Source: Bifidobacterium simiiventris (lineage in GTDB: Bacteria > Actinomycetota > Actinomycetes > Actinomycetales > Bifidobacteriaceae). Taken from it: 64,000 nucleotides of DNA. Shown one piece after another: positions 52,938 through 61,842 of the stretch. How positions within the stretch are numbered: position 1 is the stretch's first letter; each line of letters starts with the position of its first letter. The notes below the pieces were generated by a model. The model did not search any database, was not told the origin of the DNA, and saw only the letters and a list, made by a program, of their open reading frames with translations. Location of the stretch: assembly GCF_019331715.1 (NCBI RefSeq), contig NZ_JAHBBG010000002.1, positions 124,001 to 188,000 on the forward strand, in the 5' to 3' direction. The position numbers were made by a program, and so were the translations under genes.

Positions 52938-53678
52938 ATGCCGCTGTACCGCGACGAGGCCGTCGTTTTGCGCACCGCCAAACTCGGCGAGGCCGACCGC
53001 ATCATCACCATGCTCACGCGTGGCCACGGCAAGATCCGCGCCGTCGCCAAAGGCGTGCGCAAGGTCAAAAACCGTTTCGGCAGCCGGCTCGAACCGTTCA
53101 TGCGCGTCGACGTGCTCATCGCCACCGGCCGTTCCCTCGACGTCGTCTCCCAAGCCGACTCCATCGCCGCCTACGCCGCGCCGATCTGCGCCGACTACGA
53201 CGCATACGTGGCCGCCGGCGTGATCGTCGAGACCGCCGACAAGCTTGTCTCCGCCGAACACGAGCGCACGCCCGCGCAGTACCAGCTGTTGATCGGGGCG
53301 CTGCACGCGCTCGCCAAGCGTGCGCACGCGCCGGCCATGATCGGCGACTCGTACGTGCTGCGCGCTCTCTCATTGGCCGGCTGGATGCCGCGACTGGCCA
53401 GTTGCGTGGTGTGCGGGGAGCCGGTCGGCTCGCCGGCGTATCTGTCTGTGGCGTCGGGCGGCGTGATGTGCGCGGCCGATCACACGCCGGACGCGCACCG
53501 GGTCGAACCGGCGGTGTTGCGGCAGTTCGCGGCGCTGGCGCACGGGGACTGGACAGCGCTGGATGGTGCGGGCGGTACGGCCGAATCCCCGTTGCTGCCG
53601 GCCACGCGCCGCTTGGTGGAGGAGTGGAGCGAATACTACATGGAACGGCCGATTCGTTCACTGCGCTTGCTAGATTAG
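52938..53678 (+). CDS. recO: DNA repair protein RecO
   Basis: The 246-aa protein has the N-terminal OB-fold of RecO (DEAVVLRTAKLGEADRIITML, GKIRAVAKGVRKVKNRFG) and the helical C-terminal domain with a zinc site beginning CVVCGEPVGSP. It loads RecA onto SSB-coated DNA in the RecFOR pathway. GAAAGGAG precedes the ATG. It lies immediately after a MITE copy. Confidence 0.93.
   Translation: MPLYRDEAVVLRTAKLGEADRIITMLTRGHGKIRAVAKGVRKVKNRFGSRLEPFMRVDVLIATGRSLDVVSQADSIAAYAAPICADYDAYVAAGVIVETADKLVSAEHERTPAQYQLLIGALHALAKRAHAPAMIGDSYVLRALSLAGWMPRLASCVVCGEPVGSPAYLSVASGGVMCAADHTPDAHRVEPAVLRQFAALAHGDWTALDGAGGTAESPLLPATRRLVEEWSEYYMERPIRSLRLLD
53671..53676 (+). promoter_or_regulatory. -10 box TAGATT before uppS
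   Basis: TAGATT overlaps the recO stop codon and ends 7 bases before the uppS ATG, where no ribosome binding site is seen. This suggests an internal promoter and a leaderless message. Confidence 0.45.
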
Positions 53679-53683
53679 CGTCT

Positions 53684-54475
53684 ATGGCTTTTGAGAACGT
53701 CGACTACACGTCGCTTGACATTCCGGCGGCGCCTTTTTCCGATCCGTCCATCATCCCCGATTTCCCAAAGAACAAGGTGCCCCGCCATGTGGGTGTGATC
53801 ATGGACGGCAACGGCCGGTGGGCCAAGCAGCGCGGCATGATCCGCACCAACGGCCATCAGGCCGCCGAGCCGGTGGTGTTCGACACGATCGCCGGCGCGA
53901 TCGAGGCGGGTGTGCGCTACCTGTCGCTATACACGTTCTCGACCGAGAACTGGAAGCGCTCCCCTCAGGAAGTGCGCTTCCTCATGGGGTTCTCGCGTGA
54001 GATCATCCACCGCCGCGTCGCGCAGATGGACGAGTGGGGCGTGCGCGTACGCTGGTCCGGCCGCCGGCCGAAGCTGTGGAAGTCGGTCATCGACGAACTT
54101 GAGGTGGCGCAGGAGCGCACCAAAAACAACAAGACGATCGACGTGGTGTTCTGTATCAACTACGGCGGCCGCGCCGAGATCGCGGACGCGTGCGCGGCGA
54201 TCGCCCGCGAAGTGCGCGACGGACGTATCTCCGGCGACCGCGTCACCGAGAAGATGATCGCCGACCATCTCTACCTGCCCGACGTGCCCGACTGCGATCT
54301 GGTGATCCGCACCTCGGGCGAGCAGCGCACGTCGAACTTCCTGCCGTGGCAGGCCGCCTACGCCGAGCTTGACTTCGTGCCTGAACTGTTCCCCGACTGC
54401 GGCCGCCAGGTGCTGTGGCGCTCCATCGACCATTACGTCCACCGCGACCGGCGGTTCGGCGGGGTGACCAAGTAG
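53684..54475 (+). CDS. uppS: isoprenyl (undecaprenyl/decaprenyl) diphosphate synthase
   Basis: The cis-prenyltransferase motifs are clear: HVGVIMDGNGRWAKQRG (catalytic Asp near residue 41), TFSTENWKRSPQEV, and the end region RTSGEQRTSNFLPWQ with AELDFVPELFPD. It makes the lipid carrier of cell-wall synthesis from isoprenoids supplied by Dxr and IspG encoded nearby. The start at 53684 is chosen from homology. Confidence 0.94.
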   Translation: MAFENVDYTSLDIPAAPFSDPSIIPDFPKNKVPRHVGVIMDGNGRWAKQRGMIRTNGHQAAEPVVFDTIAGAIEAGVRYLSLYTFSTENWKRSPQEVRFLMGFSREIIHRRVAQMDEWGVRVRWSGRRPKLWKSVIDELEVAQERTKNNKTIDVVFCINYGGRAEIADACAAIAREVRDGRISGDRVTEKMIADHLYLPDVPDCDLVIRTSGEQRTSNFLPWQAAYAELDFVPELFPDCGRQVLWRSIDHYVHRDRRFGGVTK

Positions 54476-54483
54476 CGTGTGCC

Positions 54484-54518
54484 GGTTCCCGGGATTCGCT
54501 CCGACAATCCCGGGAACC
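54484..54518. repeat. palindrome 1 with GGTTCCCGGGAT core
   Basis: GGTTCCCGGGATT pairs with AATCCCGGGAACC over a 9-base loop. The same core recurs in the palindrome at 54592-54643. Confidence 0.6.
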
Positions 54519-54539
54519 AAGAGTCGCACAATAACGAAC

Positions 54540-54575
54540 AAAGGCCGGAACCACATTGGCGTGATTCCGGCCTTT
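54540..54575. terminator. terminator between convergent uppS and sucrose hydrolase genes
   Basis: AAAGGCCGGAA (54540-54550) pairs with TTCCGGCCTTT (54565-54575). The A-run on one side and T-run on the other allow function in both directions. Confidence 0.65.
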
Positions 54576-54591
54576 GACATGTTCACATGCA

Positions 54592-54643
54592 CGAAGTCTG
54601 GTTCCCGGGATTTCTTGCGGAATATCCCGGGAACCAGACTTCG
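54592..54643. repeat. palindrome 2, perfect 20-bp arms
   Basis: CGAAGTCTGGTTCCCGGGAT (54592-54611) is a perfect inverted copy of 54624-54643, with a 12-base loop. It shares its core with palindrome 1 and ends next to the stop of the sucrose hydrolase gene. Confidence 0.6.
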
Positions 54644-54646
54644 CGC

Positions 54647-56221
54647 TTACTCCAGTCCGATGGACTTGAGGTGATGGATCTTGAGGCTGTCGACCTTGAG
54701 CGACCCGGACTCGGCCACCAGCTTGATGGCGCGCGGACCCTCGGACGCATAGGAGTAGGAGCTCAGGACCTGATGGCCGTGGTTCACATATACCTCGACC
54801 GAGCCGCGGTCCACGAACACGCGCAGTTCCAGCTTGCCGGTCAGCTCATCCACATCGAGCGGCGCAGCGCGGTAGCCGCGGTCGCCGTGCTTCATCGCGC
54901 CGCGGTCGACCACCACGCGGCCGATCTGCTCATCAAAGCCGATCGCTGTATACGCGCCGTCCTCGGTCGCATGCACGCGCAGGCCCGCACGTTCTGCGGT
55001 CGAGGCATCCAGATCGATCGTCATCTCGATCTCCACGGCCTCGGCATTGTCCAGCAGCGTCTTGTCGCCGTCCTGCTTCAACTCAATCGCACCGAAATCG
55101 ATCGTGTCTTCACGCAGACCCTCGACCTCGGCGACCGGCGCGGTGTGGATGTCACCGCAACGCGAGCCGAGCGTGATCTCGCGGGGGAGTGTCAGCTGGC
55201 CGCACCAGCCGTCGTCCTCCATCGGGATCGGCTGCACGAACGGGCTCATCCAGCCGTACATGATCTGCCGGCCGTCGCGGCCCGGAGCCTCGGTGTCGCC
55301 GGCGGCCGTGTTGAACGACTGCGGCGCGTAGTAGTTGTGGCCGCAATCCCACAGGCGGAACTCGGTCTCCGGCACGAACGCCTCGCCCGGCGTCCACGAG
55401 CCGATCTGGTAGCCGGCGGCCGACGTGCTGTGGCTGTCGAAGCCGTGCTTCTTCGCGCCCATCGCCGAATAGCCGATGACCCACTTCTCGTTGCCCTCGG
55501 CGTCGCGGATCGGGAAGAAGTCAGGGCACTCGAGCATGAACACGTCCGGGTCCGGATGCTGGAACAAGACGGTCTTGAACGTCCAGTCGACCATGTCGTC
55601 GGAGGAGTACAGCCACATCTGGCCACGCTGTTCGGCGGAGGAGACGCCGAACGTCATCCACCACTTGCCGGCGGTCTTCCAGACCTTCGGATCGCGGAAG
55701 TGCCAGTGGACCTGATCGCGCGGGCAGTCGACCACCATACCGCGCTTGGTGATGTGCGTGAGCGTGTCGTCGTCCGGCTCGGCAAGCATCTGCACCTGCC
55801 ATTCGCCGCCGGTGTTGTCCACGCCGTTGGCCCAGCGGTGGCCGGTGTAGAAGAACTTGACCTTGCCGTCGTCGCCGATGACCGCGCCGCCGGAGAACAC
55901 GCCGTTCTTCTCCTGCTCGAGGCTCGGGGCGAACGCGATCGGCTCGCGACGCCAGGTCACCATGTCGGCGGAGGAGACGTGGCCCCAGTGCATCGGGCCC
56001 CACTGGGTGCCGTACGGGTGCAGCTGGTAGAAGACGTGCCAGCGGCCCTGGTAGTAGCACAGGCCGTTCGGGTCGTTGATCCAGCCGCCGTTCGAGGCGA
56101 TGTGGAACTTCGGGTACCAGCGGTCGTTGCGGGTGGCGGCGAGTTTGGCGACGCCGGCCTCGGCTTTGGCGAGTTCGGCGTCGTGGTCGGCGATCGGGGT
56201 GAGGATGGGGGATACGCTCAT
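54647..56221 (-). CDS. GH32 beta-fructofuranosidase / sucrose hydrolase
   Basis: The 524-aa cytoplasmic enzyme has the GH32 catalytic residues: the nucleophile Asp in GGWINDPNGL (Asp50), the stabilising Asp in WHFRDPKVW and the acid/base Glu in LECPDFFP. A C-terminal beta-sandwich follows (SLKVDSLKIHHL at the end). No signal peptide is seen, so it cleaves imported sucrose or short fructo-oligosaccharides. It is downstream of the sucrose-type symporter, with a 219-bp gap that holds a hairpin. Confidence 0.93.
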   Translation of the reverse strand: MSVSPILTPIADHDAELAKAEAGVAKLAATRNDRWYPKFHIASNGGWINDPNGLCYYQGRWHVFYQLHPYGTQWGPMHWGHVSSADMVTWRREPIAFAPSLEQEKNGVFSGGAVIGDDGKVKFFYTGHRWANGVDNTGGEWQVQMLAEPDDDTLTHITKRGMVVDCPRDQVHWHFRDPKVWKTAGKWWMTFGVSSAEQRGQMWLYSSDDMVDWTFKTVLFQHPDPDVFMLECPDFFPIRDAEGNEKWVIGYSAMGAKKHGFDSHSTSAAGYQIGSWTPGEAFVPETEFRLWDCGHNYYAPQSFNTAAGDTEAPGRDGRQIMYGWMSPFVQPIPMEDDGWCGQLTLPREITLGSRCGDIHTAPVAEVEGLREDTIDFGAIELKQDGDKTLLDNAEAVEIEMTIDLDASTAERAGLRVHATEDGAYTAIGFDEQIGRVVVDRGAMKHGDRGYRAAPLDVDELTGKLELRVFVDRGSVEVYVNHGHQVLSSYSYASEGPRAIKLVAESGSLKVDSLKIHHLKSIGLE

Positions 56222-56342
56222 CGTTGAGTTCCTTTCTGCGGGGGTGATGTTGGGTTTGATGATGAAGGTTCGGATGGGAGCGGATCGGGTCGGAGTGGAT
56301 GCCGTGCGGGCCGGATAGGGGAGCGGAACGGCTGACAGATGA

Positions 56343-56378
56343 TGCCCGGCGCGAAAAAAGGGGAAACGCTGCCGGGCA
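56343..56378. other. hairpin between symporter and GH32 genes
   Basis: TGCCCGGC (56343-56350) pairs with GCCGGGCA (56371-56378) around a 20-base loop that carries an A-run (T-run on the minus strand). It may tune the relative expression of the two sucrose genes. Nothing else is evident in this 219-bp gap apart from the GH32 ribosome binding site. Confidence 0.4.
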
Positions 56379-56440
56379 CCACGATTATGTTGGTCGCGTG
56401 GCCGCGTCGGATGACGCGGGATGCGCGAAGCTGGGGAGGA

Positions 56441-57775
56441 TCAGGCCTTGGCCGCTTCCATCTGGCGCAGCTGCTTGTCGGTGTAGAACGGGTCGCCGCC
56501 GACATCCTGATCGTCCTTCTTGATGATGAAGAAGCCGTAGATGAGTGCTGCGAGCACGATGGCGGAGATCAGCCAGAAGGTGACGCGCGATCCCATGTCG
56601 TTGTCCGGCAGGAGGCCCTTCATGTAACCGTGGAACGCGCCCAGCGGCGTGGAGAAGATGATCTGGCCGACCTGAGAGGCGATCTGGAAGCCGACCATGT
56701 ACAGCGTGGCCGACAGCTTGGTGTCGAAGTGCAGGGTGAAGTAGCGGAACGCCGGCAGGCAGAACAGCGGCACCTCGATGGAGTGGAACATCTTGACGAT
56801 GGAGACGGTGATCGGATCGTGGAACACGCCGCACAGGCCGATGCGGGCGAACATGACGAACGCGCCGAGAAGCAGCGAGTTGCGTACGCCGATCTTCTTC
56901 ATGATGATCGGCACGACGCCCATCATCGCGGATTCGAGGAAGACCTGGAAGCCGTTGAGCGTGCCGTAGGTGGCGTTGCCGATTTCGGCGGTCGGGAACA
57001 GGCCGGCGTAGTAGACCGGGAACATCTGCTGATCGAACACGACGTAGAAGGTGTTGGTGAACAGCATGAAGACGATGAGTACCCACAGGGTCGGCATGCC
57101 GAGCACGCCCACCATCTCCTTGAACGTCGGGCCGGACTTCTCGGCCTTCGGATCGGCGGCCTTCTTGAGCTCGTCCTTCTGCTCCGCCGGAATCCAGAAC
57201 GCGTAGATGCCGAGCATGATCAGGCCGCACGCGGAACCGACCCAGAAGTTGATCATCGGGTTGATGTTGAACATGAAGCCGGCGCACAGGGCGACGATTG
57301 CATAGCCGAAGGAGCCCCAGGCGCGCGACTGGCCGTATTCGAAGTTGAACTTGCGGCTGTAGCGTTCGGTGACGGCCTCGAGCAGCGAGCAGGCGGCCAT
57401 GAAGCCGGCCGACAGCACGATGGATCCGATGAGCGCGCCGGCCCAGCGGATGGAGCCGCCGGCCGCGATCATCGGGTGGTAGACGAACTGGACGAACGGT
57501 CCGACGAGCGCGGCGATGACGGAGGTGACGATCACGAGGTTGCGCTTGATGCCGAGCTGGTCCTGGATCGCGCCGTACGCGAACATGATGACCATGGTCG
57601 CAGCGGAGTTGATGGAGTAGATGGTGCCGATCTCGGCGTCGCTCAGCTGGAGCGATTCCAGCCAGATGCGGAAGAAGGACCACCACACGCCCCATGAGCA
57701 GAAGAACATGAAGATGCCGAAGGAGCTTTGCAGGTAGGAAGGATTCTTCCATGCTGCGGTCTTGCCTGCTGCCAT
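56441..57775 (-). CDS. LacY/CscB-family sugar:H+ symporter (sucrose type)
   Basis: This 444-aa MFS permease has 12 hydrophobic segments and begins with FFCSWGVWWSFFRIWL, typical of oligosaccharide:H+ symporters of the CscB/LacY group. YGQSRAWGSFGYAI and a Tyr/Phe-rich helix (NTFYVVFDQQMFP) also match. With GH32 next to it, sucrose is the probable substrate. The start at 57775 follows AAGGGAA. Three LacI-type operators lie upstream. Confidence 0.9.
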   Translation of the reverse strand: MAAGKTAAWKNPSYLQSSFGIFMFFCSWGVWWSFFRIWLESLQLSDAEIGTIYSINSAATMVIMFAYGAIQDQLGIKRNLVIVTSVIAALVGPFVQFVYHPMIAAGGSIRWAGALIGSIVLSAGFMAACSLLEAVTERYSRKFNFEYGQSRAWGSFGYAIVALCAGFMFNINPMINFWVGSACGLIMLGIYAFWIPAEQKDELKKAADPKAEKSGPTFKEMVGVLGMPTLWVLIVFMLFTNTFYVVFDQQMFPVYYAGLFPTAEIGNATYGTLNGFQVFLESAMMGVVPIIMKKIGVRNSLLLGAFVMFARIGLCGVFHDPITVSIVKMFHSIEVPLFCLPAFRYFTLHFDTKLSATLYMVGFQIASQVGQIIFSTPLGAFHGYMKGLLPDNDMGSRVTFWLISAIVLAALIYGFFIIKKDDQDVGGDPFYTDKQLRQMEAAKA

Positions 57776-57907
57776 TGCATTCCCTTTTCTCTCGCGGCCG
57801 CTGCCATGCGGCCGTCTTGTTGTTTGTGATGTTGTGCTGTGTTTGGTTATGGGGATTTCCTTCCGGGCTGCCGTGCCCTTGTATGAAATCGTGATTTGAG
57901 TATAAAA

Positions 57908-57937
57908 TGTCAAACGATTTACGTCAAACGATTGACG
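57908..57937. promoter_or_regulatory. two overlapping LacI-family operators
   Basis: TGTCAAACGATTTACG (57908-57923) and CGTCAAACGATTGACG (57922-57937) lie head to tail; the second has GTCAA/TTGAC arms. They would control the symporter-GH32 operon. Confidence 0.75.
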
Positions 57938-57953
57938 ATGCTTCGGCGTGTCG

Positions 57954-57969
57954 TGTCAATCGTTTGACG
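57954..57969. promoter_or_regulatory. third LacI-family operator
   Basis: TGTCAATCGTTTGACG is the inverted form of the second operator, 16 bases further upstream of the symporter gene. Confidence 0.75.
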
Positions 57970-58111
57970 TTTGTGTAACGCTAACAATGGTTTCGAACAC
58001 TGGAATTGTGATTGTGCCGGTGCCAGTGAAGCCAGTTTGCCGTGCTGCGCGGGGCGGTTCGTTCGACGGATCGGATTCGGTGGGCGGTCCGTCGTGGAAT
58101 GCGGATGCGGA

Positions 58112-59179
58112 TTAGCCGAGCGGGTGAACCCGATCGGCGCGCACGGACTCCTTCTCAATCAGCGTGCAGTGGATCTTCGCCGGAATCGGCGCATCCAGCG
58201 GCGGAATCGCAGCCGTCGTTTCAGGCTGCGCGAACCCGCTCAGATCACGTCCCGGCTCGATCAGCGACACCAGCTTCAGCGCGGCCCAGTATCCCATCTC
58301 GTAATGCGGCAGCGCCACCGTCGTCAGCTGCGGCGAGAGCGTCTCCGCCATCACGCGGTGGTTGTCCACGCCGACCACCGACACGTCGCGCCCGATCTCG
58401 AGTCCGCGCCGGGCCGCGCACTCGTACACGTACCACGCCCGGGCATCGTTGAAACAGAACACGCCGTCCGGTCGCGCCCGGTCGAACAGGTCGCTCACCG
58501 CACGCAGCGCAGGACCGTTGTTGAGCACGTTCGCAGCCAGCGACCCGTCGAACTCGCGTCCGGCATCCTCCAAGGCCTTCCGGTATCCGGTCAACCGTCG
58601 ATCCTGCGCCAGCAGCGGCTCCGAACAGCCGACGTACGCGATGCGCTCGCAGCCCGCGTCGATCAGCCGTTTCGTCGCATCGTACGCGATGCGGATCTCG
58701 TCCGGCTCCACGCTCGGATACTCGCCCTTGTTGTCGGTCGCGTCCACCAGCACGAGCGGATAGTCGGTGAGCGTGTCCGGCACGTCGATGTGCCGGTTCG
58801 ACATCTTCGCGTACATGAACCCGTCCACGCCGTAGCGTTTGAGCGTGGCGATCTCGTCGTTCTCGTTCGACGCGCCGTCCGTGTTCACCGTGAGCAGCAT
58901 GTAGCCGAGCTGGCTGGCCGCGTCCTGCGCGCCGAGGATGATGCCGCCCGCGTATGGCGTGGTGGCGACCTCTTCGCTGATGAAGCCGAGAATGCGCGTC
59001 TTGCCGGTGCGCAGCGAACGCGCGAGCGGGTTCGAGCGGTAGCCAAGCCGCGTGGCCGTGGCGCGCACCTTCGCCGCGATCTCGGACTTCACGCGGCCCT
59101 GATCGCGGTTGTTGAGCACCAGCGACACCGTGGACACCGACACGCCCGTTTCGAGGGCAATCTCCTTCATCGTCGTCAT
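58112..59179 (-). CDS. LacI-family transcriptional regulator of sucrose genes
   Basis: The 355-aa protein has the LacI HTH (MKEIALETGVSVSTVSLVLNN), the hinge helix NPLARSLRTGKT and a periplasmic-binding-type sensor domain. Four matching operators lie near the genes: three before the symporter and one over its own start. It should repress uptake and hydrolysis of sucrose until the sugar is present, and repress itself. It is upstream of the symporter and GH32 genes on the same strand. Confidence 0.9.
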   Translation of the reverse strand: MTTMKEIALETGVSVSTVSLVLNNRDQGRVKSEIAAKVRATATRLGYRSNPLARSLRTGKTRILGFISEEVATTPYAGGIILGAQDAASQLGYMLLTVNTDGASNENDEIATLKRYGVDGFMYAKMSNRHIDVPDTLTDYPLVLVDATDNKGEYPSVEPDEIRIAYDATKRLIDAGCERIAYVGCSEPLLAQDRRLTGYRKALEDAGREFDGSLAANVLNNGPALRAVSDLFDRARPDGVFCFNDARAWYVYECAARRGLEIGRDVSVVGVDNHRVMAETLSPQLTTVALPHYEMGYWAALKLVSLIEPGRDLSGFAQPETTAAIPPLDAPIPAKIHCTLIEKESVRADRVHPLG

Positions 59180-59181
59180 AC

Positions 59182-59197
59182 CGTCAAACGATACACG
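59182..59197. promoter_or_regulatory. LacI-family operator at the regulator's own start
   Basis: CGTCAAACGATACACG matches the sucrose operators in its left half and lies two bases before the lacI-type ATG. Autoregulation is therefore likely. Confidence 0.65.
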
Positions 59198-59283
59198 TAA
59201 TGGGTGAAGGACGTGGCGTTTCCCCGGGTGTGTCCGGTCTCATGGTGATTCGATGTGCGGAATCCGACCGGGTGAGGCGGCTA

Positions 59284-59296
59284 AGGGGAGTCCCCT
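59284..59296. promoter_or_regulatory. palindrome AGGGGAGTCCCCT in the promoter of the UvrA-like gene
   Basis: The 13-base palindrome lies a few bases before GATAAT (59300-59305), a candidate -10 box, so it could be an operator between -35 and -10. Confidence 0.35.
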
Positions 59297-59340
59297 GCGA
59301 TAATCGTCGTGAATACGGATTGGCGACGAGGGGAGAAACC

Positions 59341-61842
59341 GTGGCTGAGCATCACAGGCCTGACGCGATCGAAATACGCGGGGCGCGGGTGCATAACCTG
59401 AAGAGCGTCGACGTTGATGTGCCGCTCAATGAGATGGTGGGCATCGCCGGGGTGTCCGGCTCGGGCAAATCCTCGCTGGCGCTGGGCGTGCTGTATGCGG
59501 AAGGGTCGCGGCGTTACCTTGAGGCGCTGTCGACCTACACGCGGCGGCGACTGACGCAGGCTTCCCGCGCCCAGGTGGACGAGGTGCGCTACGTGCCGGC
59601 TGCGTTGGCGTTGCATCAGCGGCCCAGCGTGCCGGGAATTCGTTCGACGTTCGGCACGATGAGCGAGCTGCTCAACAGTCTGCGTCTCCTGTTTTCCCGC
59701 TGCGGCACCCACGTATGCCCGCACTGTGGTGCGCGCAATAAGCCGACGCTTGACGTGGCGGCAGGATTGCCGATCGTCTGCTTGGGATGCGGCAAACGGT
59801 TCTACGCGCCCGGTGCCGAGGACCTTGCCTTCAACTCGGGCGGAGCATGCCCGACCTGCTCTGGCACCGGCGTCGTGCGCGAGGTGAACCGCGCCGCACT
59901 CGTGCCCGACGAGTCGAAATCCATTGATGATGGCGCGGTGCTGCCGTGGGGCTCGCTCATGTGGGATCTTATGAAACAGGTGTGTGGCGCGATGGGCGTG
60001 CGCACCGACGTGCCGTTTTGGGAACTGACGCCCGAAGAGCGCGACATCGTCTTCAACGGACCGGCCGTCAAAAAGCACATCCTGTACCGATCCAAGAAGT
60101 CGGATGACTTCGCCGAGCTGGATTTTACGTACTATAACGCCGTGTACACCGTCGAGAACGCGCTCGCCAAAGCCAAGGACGAGAAGGGGCTGAAGCGGGT
60201 GGCTCGCTTCCTCGCGGAACGTCCCTGCCGCGACTGCGGCGGTACGAGACTGAGTGCCGCCGCGTGTGCGCCGCAGGTGTGCGGACTGAACCTGGCTCAG
60301 GTGACCGGCATGGCATTGGATGACATCGTGACATGGGTGCGGGGCGTGCCGGACGCAGTGCCGCCGGACATGCGCCCGATGGCGGCGAACATCTGCGAAT
60401 CGTTCCTCGACGTGGCGAAACGGCTGCTGGAACTCGGTCTCGGATACCTGTCGCTCGATCGCGCCGGTTCGACCTTGTCGACCGGGGAACGCCAACGCGT
60501 GCAATTGGCGCGGGCGGTGCGCAACCGCACCACGGGCGTGCTGTATGTGCTCGACGAGCCGTCCATCGGCCTGCACCCGTCGAACGTTGACGGCCTGCTT
60601 GGCGTGATGCATGACCTCATCGCCGACGGCAACTCCGTGGTGGTGGTCGACCATGACGTGCGCGTGCTCGCCGCGGCCGACCATCTCATCGAAATGGGGC
60701 CGGTCGCCGGAACGAACGGCGGCCATGTGATCGCGCAAGGGTCGGTGGCTGCCGTCGAACGAAACCCGATCAGCCGCATCGCTCCGTTCCTGAACGAGCA
60801 CGGCCAGACGCGGGTGCGTGCATCCGTCGCGCCGGAACGGGTGTTCGATCTCGGTCGCATCCACATGGAGACCGGTCAGATGCACACCGTCAAACCGTTG
60901 AGCGTGGACATTCCGCGCGGCCGGCTGATCGCGGTGACCGGTGTCTCCGGTTCCGGCAAGACCACGCTCGTGCTGGAGACGCTGATCCCGGCCCTGCGGG
61001 CCAATGCCGAAAGGGCCGCGTTACCCGAACAAGTGCGGTCCGTCTGCGCGGACGGCATCGCCAAGGTCAACCTGATCGACGCCACGCCGATCGGTGCGAA
61101 TGTGCGGTCGACGGTCGCCACTTACTGCGGCGTGCACGACGAGTTGCGCCGCGCCTTTGCCCGCACCGATGAGGCCAAGTCGGCCGGATACAAGACCGGC
61201 GACTTCTCCTACAACACGGGGCGCCTGCGTTGCCCGACCTGTGACGGCACCGGTTCGATCTCCCTCGATGTGCAGTTCCTGCCCGACGTGACCATCGCAT
61301 GCCCCGATTGCCGTGGCGGACGATACGCACCGGCGGCAAGCGACATCCATTGGGGCGTCGACAGGCCGATGACCCTGCCGCAGATGATGGCCATGAGCGT
61401 GGACGAGGCGCTTGCCGTGACGAAACCCCTGCGCAAGGCGCATGCCTCGCTGACCACGCTGCATGACCTTGGACTCGGGTATCTCACGCTGGGGGAGCCG
61501 ACGCCATCCCTCTCCGGTGGAGAGGCGCAACGTCTGAAACTGGCCAGCGAGATGGGGCGGACTCAGTCGGATGCCGTGTTCGTGTTCGATGAGCCGACCA
61601 TCGGCCTGCATCCGTTCGACGTGCGCGTGCTGTTGTCCGTCTTCGACAGTCTGGTCGCCGCGGGGGCGACTGTGGTGGTCATCGAGCATGACCTCGACAT
61701 GATCGCCAATGCCGACTGGATCATCGATATGGGGCCGGGCGGCGGCGAGGCTGGGGGCCGCATCGTCGCCGTGGGTACCCCACTACAGATCCAATCGAAT
61801 TCCGACAGCATCACCGGCCGATATCTTTCCGTCCATGATTGA
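59341..61842 (+). CDS. UvrA-like ABC excinuclease subunit (class II / UvrA2-type)
   Basis: This 833-aa protein has two ABC ATPase halves: Walker A GVSGSGKSSLALG with signature LSTGERQRVQLA, and Walker A GVSGSGKTTLVLE with signature LSGGEAQRLKLA. UvrA zinc modules are seen in CPTCSGTGVV and RCPTCDGTGSI with CPDCRGG. It is shorter than housekeeping UvrA (~950 aa), which fits UvrA2/DrrC-like proteins with a reduced UvrB-binding or insertion region. A role in DNA-adduct or antibiotic tolerance is inferred. GTG start at 59341 after GGGGAGAAA. Confidence 0.85.
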   Translation: MAEHHRPDAIEIRGARVHNLKSVDVDVPLNEMVGIAGVSGSGKSSLALGVLYAEGSRRYLEALSTYTRRRLTQASRAQVDEVRYVPAALALHQRPSVPGIRSTFGTMSELLNSLRLLFSRCGTHVCPHCGARNKPTLDVAAGLPIVCLGCGKRFYAPGAEDLAFNSGGACPTCSGTGVVREVNRAALVPDESKSIDDGAVLPWGSLMWDLMKQVCGAMGVRTDVPFWELTPEERDIVFNGPAVKKHILYRSKKSDDFAELDFTYYNAVYTVENALAKAKDEKGLKRVARFLAERPCRDCGGTRLSAAACAPQVCGLNLAQVTGMALDDIVTWVRGVPDAVPPDMRPMAANICESFLDVAKRLLELGLGYLSLDRAGSTLSTGERQRVQLARAVRNRTTGVLYVLDEPSIGLHPSNVDGLLGVMHDLIADGNSVVVVDHDVRVLAAADHLIEMGPVAGTNGGHVIAQGSVAAVERNPISRIAPFLNEHGQTRVRASVAPERVFDLGRIHMETGQMHTVKPLSVDIPRGRLIAVTGVSGSGKTTLVLETLIPALRANAERAALPEQVRSVCADGIAKVNLIDATPIGANVRSTVATYCGVHDELRRAFARTDEAKSAGYKTGDFSYNTGRLRCPTCDGTGSISLDVQFLPDVTIACPDCRGGRYAPAASDIHWGVDRPMTLPQMMAMSVDEALAVTKPLRKAHASLTTLHDLGLGYLTLGEPTPSLSGGEAQRLKLASEMGRTQSDAVFVFDEPTIGLHPFDVRVLLSVFDSLVAAGATVVVIEHDLDMIANADWIIDMGPGGGEAGGRIVAVGTPLQIQSNSDSITGRYLSVHD

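Larger units (their letters stand above)
57776..58111. promoter_or_regulatory. 336-bp control region of the sucrose genes
   Basis: It holds three copies of a LacI-type operator (see next entries), upstream of the symporter. TATAAAAT lies at 57901-57908 and may be an AT-rich promoter element on either strand. A small open frame at 57919-58158 has no support. The rest is unremarkable. Confidence 0.5.

Noticed and set aside
57919-58158. 79-codon minus-strand frame in the sucrose control region
   Set aside because: It overlaps operators, has biased Pro/Arg/His composition and no ribosome binding site.
59281-60885. 534-codon antisense open frame opposite the UvrA-like gene
   Set aside because: Sense strand carries paired Walker and signature motifs; the antisense frame is His/Arg-rich shadow.
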